Assembly: GCA_024362935.1 (NCBI GenBank)
Contig: JANCRA010000032.1
Location: 1,550,001 to 1,614,000, forward strand
Direction of reading: 5' to 3'
DNA length: 64,000 nucleotides
Origin: Setophaga petechia
Taxonomy: Eukaryota > Chordata > Aves > Passeriformes > Parulidae
Part shown: in pieces, positions 52,101 through 64,000 of the stretch
Layout: every line of letters starts with the position of its first letter
Position numbering within the stretch: position 1 is the stretch's first letter
Notes under the pieces: generated by a model
The model's database searches: none
The model's input: the letters and a program-made list of their open reading frames with translations, nothing else
What the model was told of the DNA's origin: nothing
Made by a program: the position numbers and the translations under genes

Positions 52101-55100
52101 CACTGTGTGCACAGATACAGCAGCATATCCTTAAACACTCTGTCAGCAGGTTGAACTGCAGCAGAGCCAGACTAAGATTTGTTCTATACCAGGATTGTAG
52201 AAGTCATTAACTGATGCATGCATTGATTAGATTTTTAATTCCTAGGTAAGACCACGGGTATCACAAAAACCACAGAAACCCTCAGCTCTCAGCACAGACT
52301 TAGAGCTGGGGCCATGCTGGGATAATTATGTGCTCCTTAAGATCCTGCTGCTCTGCTTACAGTCCAAGCTCAGGAAAGTAGGTCCAGGTATGTGCAGTGA
52401 TGTGGCATTTTAAAAGCCATGTCACTGAATTAGAGTGATTGCCACTGGAGGAACAAGACTGCTTTACAAATTGCTTTAAAATAGAGGCTGAATCTCTGTG
52501 AATCTTATGCTTGATGCATAATTTGCCCATTTATTTTCACAATAGAATTATTTAATATGTTTTTTACACTTTAACCACCACAGAAAGTACATCGTTTATA
52601 TCCTCAATAACTTGTGCAGCTACATATATATTATTGAATTATAGTGAAGAGGAAAGGAAATATTGCAGATGAAACTGAAAAGGTTTTTTGAAGTTGCAGT
52701 ATTTTCAGTGGTGTCCTCCAGTGAGGCTGCTAGTAGCAAGCAACAAGCTACCTTCTTGCCAGAACCTTCTGAATTGCTGCAGAAAGTTTTTTTTCTTGTT
52801 CTTGGTGCTGACACATGACATGCATCTCAGATGGTGGCCTGTGAGCACTGTCATGCACCCGATACAGGTGACAAACTTGTTTCTTTGATGAGATCATGCC
52901 ATCACTCAAGACATGTGCCAGTACCTGCAATATCTCACTTCTGAAGTTAGTGCAGAAACCTGTGACTATTTTCTATCAATTGAGAATTTTATTTAAAGGT
53001 GCTTTATATCATCTCTAGTATGAAAACAGGATGGTATTCAAATATGCTACATTTCAATAATTTAGTTTAGATTCGGCGCACTAGGATGAAGTTATGGAGG
53101 TAATTGATTGCCCTCCATAAACTACCCAGGTTTTGCTCAGGTTATTTTTGGGGGAAAATGTAGCGTTTTCTTCCTTTGCCCGCAGAATAATTTAGTGTGA
53201 GTGTGGTATTGTTTAACTTTAAACTTTATTAGTTATATCTATGCATAAAACAATCTATTTAAATTAAATGGAATGACGATTGGAAAAAATGTCTTAGGAC
53301 CAATATTTCAAAAACATGCTGATTTTGGAAACATTTCACAAAGGAATACGATGAAATAGGCAGGCAAAAATCCCAGCTTCAAAAATATCTCTGTACTGGG
53401 TCCTAAGAATATATTAACATAAAAAATTATTTCTTATCATTTTGGGTATATCTTACTGATGCATTAGACTCCTAGCACTATGTGCATGTGAGGGTACTAA
53501 TAAATGTAAAAATTATTCGTTTAATAATGCATAGAAAAGTATGTCATTATTTATAACTTCTTAATTGCTTAGTAGAATGTTACTCATCTGGATTGTCATT
53601 TTATTTTCCTTTAAATATATCTCATCATATTAGAAATTAACACAGGCAAACTTTGGACATTTTACATAAATATGTCCTGGCCTGTTGTCATTTAATTTTT
53701 CAAAATAACTTTTTTTTTGGTACAGATCATGTTTCTGCTTGAGCAATTCATATGTATTTTTGTAGTGTCTGAACTGCTTCTCCTCGTAAGGTAGGCATTT
53801 GCCTCCAAGGTAGAGTCCTGTGTTGCACTCAGTCTTCTGCAAGTCTTCTAGTTAATGTTTTAGAAAGGTAAAATCATGGATAATTCTGTATTCTCAAAGA
53901 GAAGGAAGTAGAATGAACCAACACTAAATGTTGTATTGTTTCACTAAACTCTGCTTTTTATTCCTGTGCATGAAAAAACAAGGCTTTTAAAAGTATCCTT
54001 CTTTCAGACCTATAATGCTAACAAAAATAATTTCTGTTTTCATTACCATCTTGAGCATTTCTTTTCCTAGTACTTGGATAAAATTAGAGGATTAAAAAAT
54101 TGTTTATTTTGAAATTTATTTTCTTTTGCTGGAGTTGCTGAGTATTTCTTAAAAATGAGTTGGATGACTGCAAGCAAAATGTAGAGAAACAGTACCAAAA
54201 AAAGGCTTCTTTTCTTCCTGAAATTGCATTATTATATTTAAAGTTTTCAAAACCAAGTGTTGACCCATACTTATTAACATGTTACTGTTAAAACTCTAAA
54301 GTACACTTTTTCATTGGTTTTACTGCAGGGACTGATAAAAGCAGTAGCAATTCCAACATTCTCCCTTCTGGCAGTTATTTTAAATGGTCTTTTATACTTG
54401 GAGAGTTCATCATAAATTTCTAATGCTAGTGCCAATGGAGTTTGTTACAAGTTCTTGTACTGCAGTGACACAGAGTGCGTTTCATAATGCAGCAGAGTGG
54501 CCACGGGAGGAAAAACCCTCTGAATAAGCTGGAAGTGACTTCCAAACTCCCAGAGCATCCCAGAGAGTCTCTGGAGGCTCTGGGCAGGTTTTCTGCTATG
54601 TTAATTAAAACCAATTTTTTTAATGTAGAGAACCTGCCCTAATTATAGTCATAAATTTCTAATCCATTTTTTGTCATGTCGTAGAAGCGTGGATGATTTC
54701 TGACAAGAATTATTCATTTTGGCTTAAATGTTTTTATCGTGTTCTTGAGTGGAAATATGAGCAAATGCAGCTTCACCTTTTGGGAATAGAAGTGGTTTTA
54801 AAAGATAAATATGTCTTGCCATTTTTATTATTTTCTATATCACAAAGAAAATGAGAAATGAAGAGTCAGGGATCAAAAATAAATTATTCTTCCCAAATTT
54901 AAATTTCATCCTGACTACCTAAATTTATTGCCCTGCCAGAAATCAGATAGAACTTGAAATACTTACTGTCCCCTCAGAGCCACTAGATTTAGTCAAATTG
55001 AGAATATTTAACTCCCATGCATTTGAGAGGTCTCAGAAGGAGCAGATTACTCCAGCAGAGTGAGTGACACAGGTGAGGGGAGGCAGGGAGTGGCTGCTCC

Positions 55101-58100
55101 CTTCTGGGAGCCTTCCCCAAGGAATTGCCATTTCCAGACCCTTGCTGCTCACCCCAGGTGATGGAATGTTGCAGCAGCTGTGGTGTTTTAATTTTTCTTC
55201 CCTCTTGCTGACAGCACAAACCTCTGAACCTGCTTCAAAGAGAGATTGCCAGCTGCAAAGGGAAGGAAAAAATAAACATGGTGTATGCTCTGGGTCAGCT
55301 TTGTCAGTGTTCTGTGCTCTGTGCTCAGCCTCTGCAGGAGCACAGCCCCAAGGCCCACAGTTTGTAATCTGACTGCTGGATTTCCTTTCAGCTCATCCAT
55401 TCAAAACCTCCTTGGGACTGCCAAAGTTCTGGGCATTCCAGTCAGGCTTTTCCAGAGTCCTTTTGACTTGGTTCACAGTGGCATTGTGGCACAGTGATGG
55501 ATGGAGAAAGGATGGAGAACAAGGGGGAAGCCTTGCCAGGGCTGTTCAAACTGGCAATGATGTTATAAGTCCTGGCTTCAGCATTACTGTGAGGCATGCT
55601 CTGCTCAGAGTGTGAGTTACAAGCAGTCCTGATGTTAAAGGTTTTGCTAAATAAAAGTGAACAAAGGTGCTTTCCTGACTTGGTGTTGTAACTGGAGGAA
55701 AAATGTTTTTAAAATGTTTTTTTGTGGAAAATTTTAGATAAGACAGTTTCAAGGTTTATGGTCCATTTAAAAACACAATTTGATAAATGACCTGATACTT
55801 CAAGAGTAAAATATTTTATGAGTAAAGCCTTATTTTTCCCTTATATTGTTCACATGCTTGGCTAGTTCAAGTACAACATCATGTACAGTATTACCTAGCA
55901 CTTTGTTCTATGCCACATAATCTTCTTTACATTTTAAATTTTAAAACCAGAATGCACATTCTGTAGAAAGATCAGGAAAAAAAGTCCAAATAATTGTTAA
56001 CAATTAGCTAGAAATTGTTTACATCTCAATGAAGGAATGGCAAATTGGCTTAAGGTTTAAGTGGCATCACATCAAACACAAGAATAGTTTCTCTAACCAC
56101 ATGATACACTCTATATTAACACCCTAATCCTGAGATAATCTCTGCTTATAGTGCACAGATATTGAAAAGATTAAGAGCAATCCAGAGTCATTAGAGGAAA
56201 ACATAACATGCATACCCATGAATAATCTGTGTGCTGGTTGTTTAGAACAACTGTGAGGAAGAGGTGGTCAGTGGGATTTGTTGAGCTGTGGAGGGGATTT
56301 ACAGTTAACTAGTGGAAATCTCCATTTATAAACTGCATACCTACATGCTTGGGAAGAAGCAATTTCAAATCATTAAGTGACAAGATGACTCACTCATAAA
56401 ATTTGAATAATATAGTTTTGGGTGTACGTACCTCATTTGTAAAACATATTTCTTCAATACCATTGTGATCCTTAGCACAAATGATTGAGAATGCAGAAGT
56501 ATTAAGCCTCTAATATTTGCCTTTGAAGAACTCATTGAACACTTTTTGTCTTCATTTTTGAATTGGGGTCTGAGTCATATTCATGACATGATCTTAAACT
56601 CCAGGAAAGAATGTAGAACTGGAGCAGTGTGAAATCCATATTCCCTGATAGGTGAGAGCCAGCACTGGAGCAGAGGGATGGGCTGGGATCATCTGGCAGG
56701 AGAAAGTCACAGTGCTGAGCAGGAAGGTGTCAGTGCTCTGTTTTATGGCCAGGTGTCAGATGTGAAGTCAATTATGTCTGTCAGATCTTGAAACTGATTA
56801 TGAAGTTCTATTAGTGCTTCTCAGATATGAAACCAATTTGTAAGGCATTTTGTTGTGTTCTTGGTTTTGATCCATGAGAACTCACTTTTTAAAGTTTTTT
56901 CTTATGCAACAATAAGGGCTAGAAACCTCTAAAAACTATGGAGTTATCTGTCTCCAAGACCAGAGTTGGTTTCCTGTACCTTTATTTTTTTATGCAGAGC
57001 TTCTTGGTAATGGGATGTATCTCTGAACAAAACCTCCAGAAGAAAGAAAATCAGAGGAAGTTAGTCAAGATGAAAGAGAAAAGCACAGGAATTTGGCAGG
57101 GTTTGTTCTTCCTTGAAGTTTTAGTGAAGCAGACATAATTTTTGATTCTTCTCTCATGAGGCTGGTCCTTCAAAAAGTCTTCATGCAAGGCCCTACACAA
57201 TATTTCTTGATGTGAAGTTAGAGTACTGTGAGTAAATAATAAGTGATTGAAAGAAGCATTTCCATTACAGACTAATGTAAAATAAATAGTAGCTAAGTTT
57301 CTTCAGCCTTCCATTAGGTTCTGTATGTAATGGAAAGTTCTTTTTTCACTTCTGATAGGGGTGGAAGGATTTAGAAGTGGATAGTCTTCAGCTGTTTTAC
57401 TTGCCAACTATGTGCCCAGATGTGTTTCTAGCTGTGTATCTACAACAAGTGTACCTGAAAATGTTGGAGAAGGAAAGAGTCCAAATTATCTGAAAGGCAC
57501 CATGATTAATTATTCCTCCTCCAAGTGAGATTTCTCTGACTTGACAGCTCTGAACCTCAGCCATTTTATTTGAATTTTCAGACACTTCACAGAGAACATC
57601 AAAAAGACAGATTTCATTGAAATCTCTTGACCCATAAATTATTGAGAAAACACAATAAATAATTCTTCCAGTGTTTTGGTATTTTTATAGGGAGTGGTAA
57701 TGTTTACATGTATTAAGAGCACAGACAGCCTAATTTATTATTATTATTGTTACCTGAAATCTGTCTACAACATGGCATACTTTGGTTTTGTTAATAATTG
57801 AGAATTTTATTAGGAAAAGTGCAATAGGTTCCCTTTTTTTTTTTTCAGACAATGAAACCAGATTAAGAATTGATAACTGCCTCTGTTATGCATGTTTAAG
57901 AGTCAGTGTTTAGCTTCAGTGTTTGTCCACTGAGCGAATTGCTAGTCATTTAATTAACTAAATATGTATTTATTGAACAGATTTGAAAAGATACAGTATG
58001 CAGTGTAAGTGGGTTGTAGTTCTCCTATATTTGTTTATCACCAAAATCACTCCATTTATGTTATTTGGATGAAAGCTAAAGCATAATTAAATTGAATCAG

Positions 58101-61100
58101 GTTTTCAAGGCATGTAAGAGAAAAATTTTACTTTCTAATGAAAATGTGAAGAGGAGGAAGAACTAATTTGGCCTGTGTTGTTTACAGCTTTGAGCTTTCA
58201 TATAATTTTACCAGGACTATTTCAAACCATTTATTTGATGTCCATCCCCATTTCTTTGAAAAATAAGCGTGGGAATGAAAAAAGCTGCTGGAGATTTGGA
58301 AAAGATTGTTTTTGTGTTTGCAGAGGTTTCAGTCTATATGGAAAGCTACTGCCAAATCACTTCACAGCCTGATACATCCTAGTGTACTTAATTAAATTAG
58401 TGGGTTGTATTTGGGACAAATTGTTTGATTTGGAGGATAATGAAAAACCTATCTTAAGCTTTGTGAGGTTTTACACATTCAGCTGATCTAACTGCCAAAA
58501 ATTTGTCTTGATGAGACTAAGGCTGCTTTTGCATTTTAGGGAAGGGAATTTGAACATAGACCTCAACTACAGGTGTTCCACATCTATAGTCAAATATGCT
58601 ACTGCATGCTTGCAAGGGCTGGGTCACAAATCCCACTTCAGATTTTCATATGCCAAGATGAAAAAACTCACTTTAGCAAACATCAGCCTGGATTATTCAT
58701 GTTTACCACTGTGGAACACTGATGTTCTGTAACACCAGTGTCTTGAGGAGAAGCTGCTGGTAAACAAACACATGTAAATCAAGATTTAATCCAGAAATAT
58801 ACCAGAAACACAAATTAAATTGTTTACTTTGGTGATAGTAAATATTTAAGTAAAGAAAGAATAATATCCATGGGTACAGGGTTCATGAACTGATAATACA
58901 GATAAAAACACTCTTTTTTTTTTTGCTATGAATCCTCTAATGATAATACCTGTCACAAATTATTGCTTAAAAAAAAAACTTGTAGTTGAACTAAATGTGG
59001 CAGGTATTACACCTGGAGCTTAAGTACAGAACTGCTTCTTCTGCCCTCCACTATCCTACTGAGATGTATACTGGGCTCTTATTGAATGGCTGCACAGCAA
59101 TCACACTTTTATCTCACTGCTTACTCCAGGCTGGAATTTTGACTAGTTAAGATGAAAATAACTTCTTTGCCTACTTTGTAATAGATTATGTAAAATAAAA
59201 ATTGTTTGCTTTTATCTGTATGGATGATTCGATAATATTTGTACTCCTCTTAGTAATGTTGGGATATGGGGCCACCATTTGTGTCTTTGTAAAATGTAAT
59301 TAGGTATTGAATGTTTGCTTCAAAAGTGTTCAGCCTGAGCTGCTTTTTTTTGAGCAGTGTGGCAATAGACCATGAAGTGGAGCATACTCAGGTCTCCTGA
59401 TGCATCACATCACAATATTTTCTTCATGAAATGTTTAGTAATGTTTTAATGTTTATTTAACGGGCCTTATTTACTTTGTTGAAACTGCAGCTGAGAGGCA
59501 TCAAACCACCTATCTATGTGCTTAAAAATACATTTAAATGCCTAGCTCTGTTTGGTTTAGGAAGATGTTAGCTGAAGTGATACACTTACTGAAATGGAGT
59601 AAACACTGTGATAAAACTTGGAAGTTCTTTGCTGTCCATACTTCGTGCAAACCACTATCCTCCAGTACCAGAAATCTCAATTTTAAACTTTATTTATAAA
59701 AAGGTCCAGTAATTTCCTCCTTAGATGAAATATGGCTACCTAGTTCTTTACAGTGCTCTTTCTTGTTTTGCACTTGCAATAGCTTTTGCCTTAGAGGACA
59801 CTCCAAATGAGCAGTGCACTAGTAGTATAGATAAAGAAGATAAGTTTCAAAAGAAATCACCTCTATTTCTGCTGCAATGAACAAAATCTGCATTTAAAAA
59901 AATGATCCTAGGGCCTCTTGCCCATTTTCTTCATCTTTGTCTTCATCTGCTTTTCCACCTCTGCCTTACATCATCCACATTTTTTCACTGGAATACTTCT
60001 CCGACATTACTGGAGTGCAGGTTTTCTGCTTGTTTTTTTCCTGTTTGTTTCTTCAGTTCCCTCCCTATTGGTGAAATACCAGAATGTTTTTCTACTAGAA
60101 GCTTTCAGACTTCACTACTCTGAACCAAGACCATGACAGGGCAGCATTAATGTCCCTTTTCTGGAAGTACCTCACATCCAGAAACAAAAGACAAGTAGCT
60201 TTTGCTACATTTGCAGTCATCCACTTCAATATAGGGAAGTCGGTTGAGTAATCCAAACCAGAAGTGGCTGGAGCAGGTTACATCCCTCCTCAAGGCTGTG
60301 TCTCCGTGGGACTGGTTCTTCCAAGGGCATATCAAAACACACAGAGGCTGTGCATGTTGGAGGATTGGTCTCGTGGTCCTCATACAGATCATGTGTTTGG
60401 AGGACCTGGCTAGAGCTGCTGAGCTTGCAGCCATCCTCCTGCTGTGCCATGGGAATGAGGGCATGAGCAGGACATTTTACCTCTCTGTTGCATTTGTACA
60501 GCGCACTGTGGCTTTACTCAGTCCTTCTCTGTGTCACCTACCACACGGAAAAACCTGTCAACTGTCTAGACAGTTTCTGTCTTGCAGTGCATCAGATTAC
60601 TTTGGGAAACAGACCTGCTCCAGCATTGCTGATAATTTCAATATAAAGGAAGGCAGCACTTTGCGTATAAACACTGAAATATCTAGTCAATCAGATACTG
60701 ATTTGCCAGATTTTATCTGTCAGCTTTCACTGTTTGACCACCTGGATGCTAAAGAAACAGCCCTGGCAGACAATCAGGAGACTAACCTGGCATCATTTTA
60801 GTCCTGAAGCTGATCAGGAGTTGCCTACCCAAAATATGCCAAAAGAGTTTGCATTGTGTCCAAGAATTTTGATTCTGAAATGACAGTGGAGTTCTGTCCA
60901 TTGGCACTCTCAAAGGCTGGTCATTCCACCCCATCATAAAACAAATCAGAAGTGAAGTTCCTGAGATTTTGGAGAAGACACTCTTTGCTGTGCTGTGCTG
61001 TTTACCTGAGCAGGCATTGCTTCTGTTTAAACTGCTGTGTGTGACTTCTGCAGGCACTGAAGCAATTTTGCCCAGAGAAAGGCTCTGGAAGTGGGAGCAT

Positions 61101-62413
61101 TAAGCTTGCAAACTGGAAGTCTCACCTTTTACATAATGATTAGTAATACGAAAAGCAATGTCCACTCATCAACCTTAATTTAAGAGTCTGCCTCTGCCCT
61201 TCTAAGGCTACTGTTTAGTAACTTACTTCTGGCTCTAACAGGCGATGGAATTCTGACTCCATTGAATCCTACCATTGCAAGGGATGGCATTCAGTAATTT
61301 TTATGGCACTTCCTGTTCTCTTAGAAATCTGTAGTGGATTTATTTAAATGCAGCCAGTATTTCCAGAGTCAAGGACTCTACCATGCCCTGTGTGCAACGT
61401 GATTTAAGTTAGGAAGAGGTGGTCAGTAAGGAGTTAAATAATAATTTTAGCATTCAGGGCTAGACCAGTGTGCAGGCTGAAATTAATTGAATATTTTCAA
61501 ATCCCTTGCTTGATTGAAAGGTGTTTCTTTCACCCTTTAGACTCAGAACTTCAAAATGCTAAAAATATCTTCATAAAAATGTCAGCAGCCTAAATCAGCC
61601 TGGACCGACAGTCCAGGAACTGCAGATGTAATCTTACAATAACCAGTGTAGACTTTCTTTAGAGATTACCTGTATATTGTTTATCCTCAGACATTAGGTT
61701 GTGCCACATAGGGAAACCACAATTTTTTAAGGCATTTCTCTTCTACAAATAATCATTTTCCTTTCCAGAAACACTTCTAAGCTTGTTTGGTTTATCAGGA
61801 TGATCTGTACAGCTTTGAAAACAAATTTCATGAGTTGTTCTTGGCCAGTCCATAGATGGAGAACACTGGGCGAACTGTAAGTAGTGGTGTTTGTAATGAT
61901 TACTGGCTGTTAGAGGGCCCATGTGGCAGTAAATGAGTCAAGTTGATGAGATGCACAGACAACTGTACAGATTTCTGTGTCATAAACAGTTTTTGCAGAA
62001 CATTTTGTAGCACATGAGCTGCAGCATTCTTCACTTTGCACACCTTTGCTGCTCAAAAACGTGCTTTTAGCTGGGAAATTTTTCTGGGATCTCAGGAAAT
62101 TGGTAAAATCTGTAAATCATACTCTTCTGTGATTCAGGCATCCCAGCCATTCCAGCTGGACTGGTGAGGTTAATGCCAGCTCAGCAGTTGCACAAATGAA
62201 GATGGATTTTCAATTTGGAAGCACAAATTTTGACAAGATTGCCTTTCTTTGAGGATGCTGGAATTTGTGTCAGGTATTTTGCTGATTAGTATTTATGATG
62301 TTAAGGGATTGCTCTAACCCATCTTTTTGTTGTTTGTGTTACCTCAGCATTATCAGTTTTTAGTTTTGGTATTTATGGTGGCTCAAGTTCTAGAGGGCCT
62401 TCTGATGTATTTA
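49124..62413 (+). other. GABRB3: GABRB3 intron 3, no gene recognised
   Basis: About 13 kb of AT-rich intron. The longest frame is 60244-60801 (+, 185 codons from a TTG; about 137 codons from its first ATG). It matches no family I know and is probably chance. A strong acceptor-like tract (T12 then cag) ends at 57848 but the following sequence does not encode GABRB3 exon 4. No RNA genes seen. Confidence 0.55.
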
Positions 62414-62419
62414 TCAGGC
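62414..62419. repeat. Target-site duplication, left copy
   Basis: Hexamer 'tcaggc' directly before the LTR start. An identical hexamer follows the LTR at 62808. Confidence 0.9.
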
Positions 62420-62807
62420 TGTCGCTGACACCTTTCTTGAAAAATCCTTTCTTAGGATTTTTCCTGCTGGAGCTGAGAAGTTTCAGCAACAAATGTAAAC
62501 AATTATTATCTGCTGCTGTGGAATGCAACAGGTCCACCTGTGATTGGTCTTCTGTAGGTGTTTGGATTTACTGACCATGCACGGTGGAGCTGCTATCGCT
62601 CTCTGCCGAGAGACAGACCTTTGTTATTCTTTCTTTTCTTTCTATTCTTAGATATCCAGCTTCTGAGGAAGCTCTTTCTTTTCTATGTCTTTTTAGTATA
62701 GTTATAATGTTATATATATATATAATAAGATATATCAAGCCTTCTGATCATGGAATCAAGATTCTCGTCTCTTCCTCCATCCGAAAACCCCTGTGACCAC
62801 CGTCACA
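62420..62807 (+). mobile_element. Solo LTR of an avian endogenous retrovirus (ERVK-like)
   Basis: A 388-bp LTR with TG...CA ends: it begins TGTCGCTGACA and ends CCGTCACA. It is flanked by a perfect 6-bp duplication (tcaggc). Typical passerine ERV LTR blocks are visible: 'tctgctgctgtggaatgcaac' near 62509, an inverted CCAAT box 'tgattgg' near 62540, 'ttagtatagttataatgt' near 62693, a TA-rich stretch (62712-62735), 'tcaagccttctgatcatgga' near 62736 and 'ctcgtctcttcctccatcc' near 62764. A 6-bp duplication is characteristic of alpha/beta-retrovirus-like (class II, ERVK) elements. No internal genes remain, so the provirus was reduced to one LTR by recombination. It is in the same orientation as GABRB3, inside intron 3. 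Confidence 0.93.
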
Positions 62808-62813
62808 TCAGGC
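62808..62813. repeat. Target-site duplication, right copy
   Basis: Hexamer 'tcaggc', identical to 62414-62419, directly after the LTR end. Confidence 0.9.
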
Positions 62814-64000
62814 AGCAAAATTGTTGTCTCAGAGTTTTTGCTTCTTTCAAGCTTTATCATGCTGTGGAAATCTCAGTTCTCTTATGTCATCTGGTGTATG
62901 TTTAAAGCAATGTGTGATTAGATACGTCTTGCCATCACCTTTGCTCTGCACCAGCTGAAGTATCTGTTACAACTTCTCTGTCTTTTCATTTCTCCCTTTC
63001 CCTGATTCTGCTTATAATTGTTAAAATCTGTGTTCTGATTTCCACTATCCACTATCTGATTTCCACCATCTATCCCTAGCTCTCTTTGCACCTGCACTTG
63101 TTAGTGATCAAGGAATCAGAGTAATAGTGAGTAAATTATAATACAGGGCTTCCTTCTGGGCTCCTTTCTCTGTTACTTAATAGGATGTTTTGCCAAGCCC
63201 CCTCCTCTTCCCCCAGAAAACCCCAAACAAACAAAAAAACCCACCCAAAAAACCCAAAGCAAAGCAAAACACACCAAAAAACCCTCGAAAAACCAAAATC
63301 AACCAAAATCAAAAAGACCCAAAAACCAGCAACAACAAAAAAAACCCAAAGCAGAACAACAACAACAAAACACACACACGCACACACAAAACCAACAACA
63401 AAAACCCAAATGAAACAAAAAAACCCCAAAATCCTTAAGACATCTGCTAGGTAACACCAAAATAATTGCAAATAGCTTGGGGATGTGTTTTTCAAAACAC
63501 CAAATTTTCTGGGACTTCCTTATATTTTCTTTGATTTTTTTTAATCAAATCTGTGTTTTAGTAAAACCATCAGATTTCACTTTGAAAAGAGAGAGAGAGT
63601 AGGATCTGATTCTGATTGTCCTAACCTTAATGATCAGTTCTTTTACATTTGAGGTTCCTTTGGCTTCTGAAAGGCTTACTGCAGCACAATGAAGACTAGA
63701 GTCCAGCCTTCCCTGCAGTTTTCTTATGTACTATTATCATGTGTGTGCAAAATAATATGGTACTTATGTGATACAATTTGCATTGAAAGATTCCCCCCAC
63801 CCATTCCCACTTACACACATTCCTTTCCTTGCTTTTCCTGTTCTGGATGTAAAGGGTGCCCCAAGTGTCATTCTCTATGAAGAGTTTTTCCAAATTCCCT
63901 TAGGAAACTTCATTTTATATATAAAACAAGATAATTTTTTTTCCAAGATACTTTCATTCCTGCTGAAGAAAACTTTCTTTTGTTTTGGATATTTATCTTA
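62814..64000 (+). other. GABRB3: GABRB3 intron 3, right edge
   Basis: Intron sequence to the window edge with one long A/C tract listed separately and a short (GA)n at about 63587-63598. No exon recognised. Confidence 0.55.
63197..63436. repeat. A/C-only low-complexity tract
   Basis: About 240 bases made almost wholly of A and C on the + strand, with C-runs of 2-5 separated by A-runs, plus a short imperfect CA stretch (63370-63388). T and G are nearly absent. Open frames on both strands here (for example a 119-codon - strand frame rich in Phe, Val and Trp) are by-products of the composition. Confidence 0.9.

Noticed and set aside
57836..57900. Strong acceptor-like T-tract ending in cag at 57848, considered as GABRB3 exon 4
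   Set aside because: The downstream sequence does not encode the conserved exon 4 peptide (DYTLTMYF...) and hits stops in the required frame.
63136..63495. 119-codon hydrophobic - strand frame that looks like a membrane protein
   Set aside because: It is a direct translation of the A/C-only tract (G/T on the - strand gives Phe, Val, Trp, Gly and Cys). Not a gene.

Overview
The window is vertebrate nuclear DNA, most likely from a bird and probably a songbird. Evidence: many CR1 retrotransposon fragments with the avian 3' end, two solo LTRs that resemble passerine endogenous-retrovirus LTRs (recognised from memory, not searched), an old MIR-type SINE, AT-rich non-coding DNA, and one sharp GC-rich island. 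There are no bacterial-style operons, and almost all long open frames are chance or repeat-derived.

The one gene I can identify with confidence is the 5' end of GABRB3 (GABA-A receptor beta-3 subunit) on the + strand. Three coding exons lie at 31263-31342, 31517-31608 and 31769-31836. They carry canonical GT/AG junctions and join in frame to give 80 codons: signal peptide plus the first part of the extracellular ligand-binding domain. They sit in a CpG island of about 2 kb (about 30346-32290) that holds the TATA-less promoter, a GC-box cluster, G-runs and a CGG/CTG trinucleotide tract just before the ATG. Intron 3 starts at 31837 and runs off the right edge. Exon 4 is not in the window.

Layout. 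1-30345 is intergenic DNA upstream of GABRB3. It holds a CR1 nested in a CR1 with an internal CA/TA microsatellite (425-1385), a MIR-type SINE (6845-7066), a 1.1 kb CR1 with a broken reverse-transcriptase region (7935-9060), another CR1 (11463-11995), a probable solo LTR (12909-13359), an old reverse-strand CR1 (17830-18440), a younger reverse-strand CR1 (20040-20645), and a candidate unannotated exon pair (24339-24386 and 24487 onward). 30346-32290 is the GABRB3 CpG island with exons 1-3. 31837-64000 is intron 3, with CR1 tails near 38.8, 43.7 and 49.0 kb, short tandem duplications, a well-delimited solo LTR with a 6-bp target duplication (62420-62807), and an A/C-only low-complexity tract (63197-63436).

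In mammals GABRB3 lies head to head with GABRA5. If that order holds here, GABRA5 would lie off the left edge on the - strand; no GABRA5 coding exon was seen. I found no convincing new multi-gene system. The items most worth following up are the candidate spliced mini-exon at 24.3 kb, the strong-context upstream ORF that overlaps the GABRB3 start, and the intact solo LTR inside intron 3.
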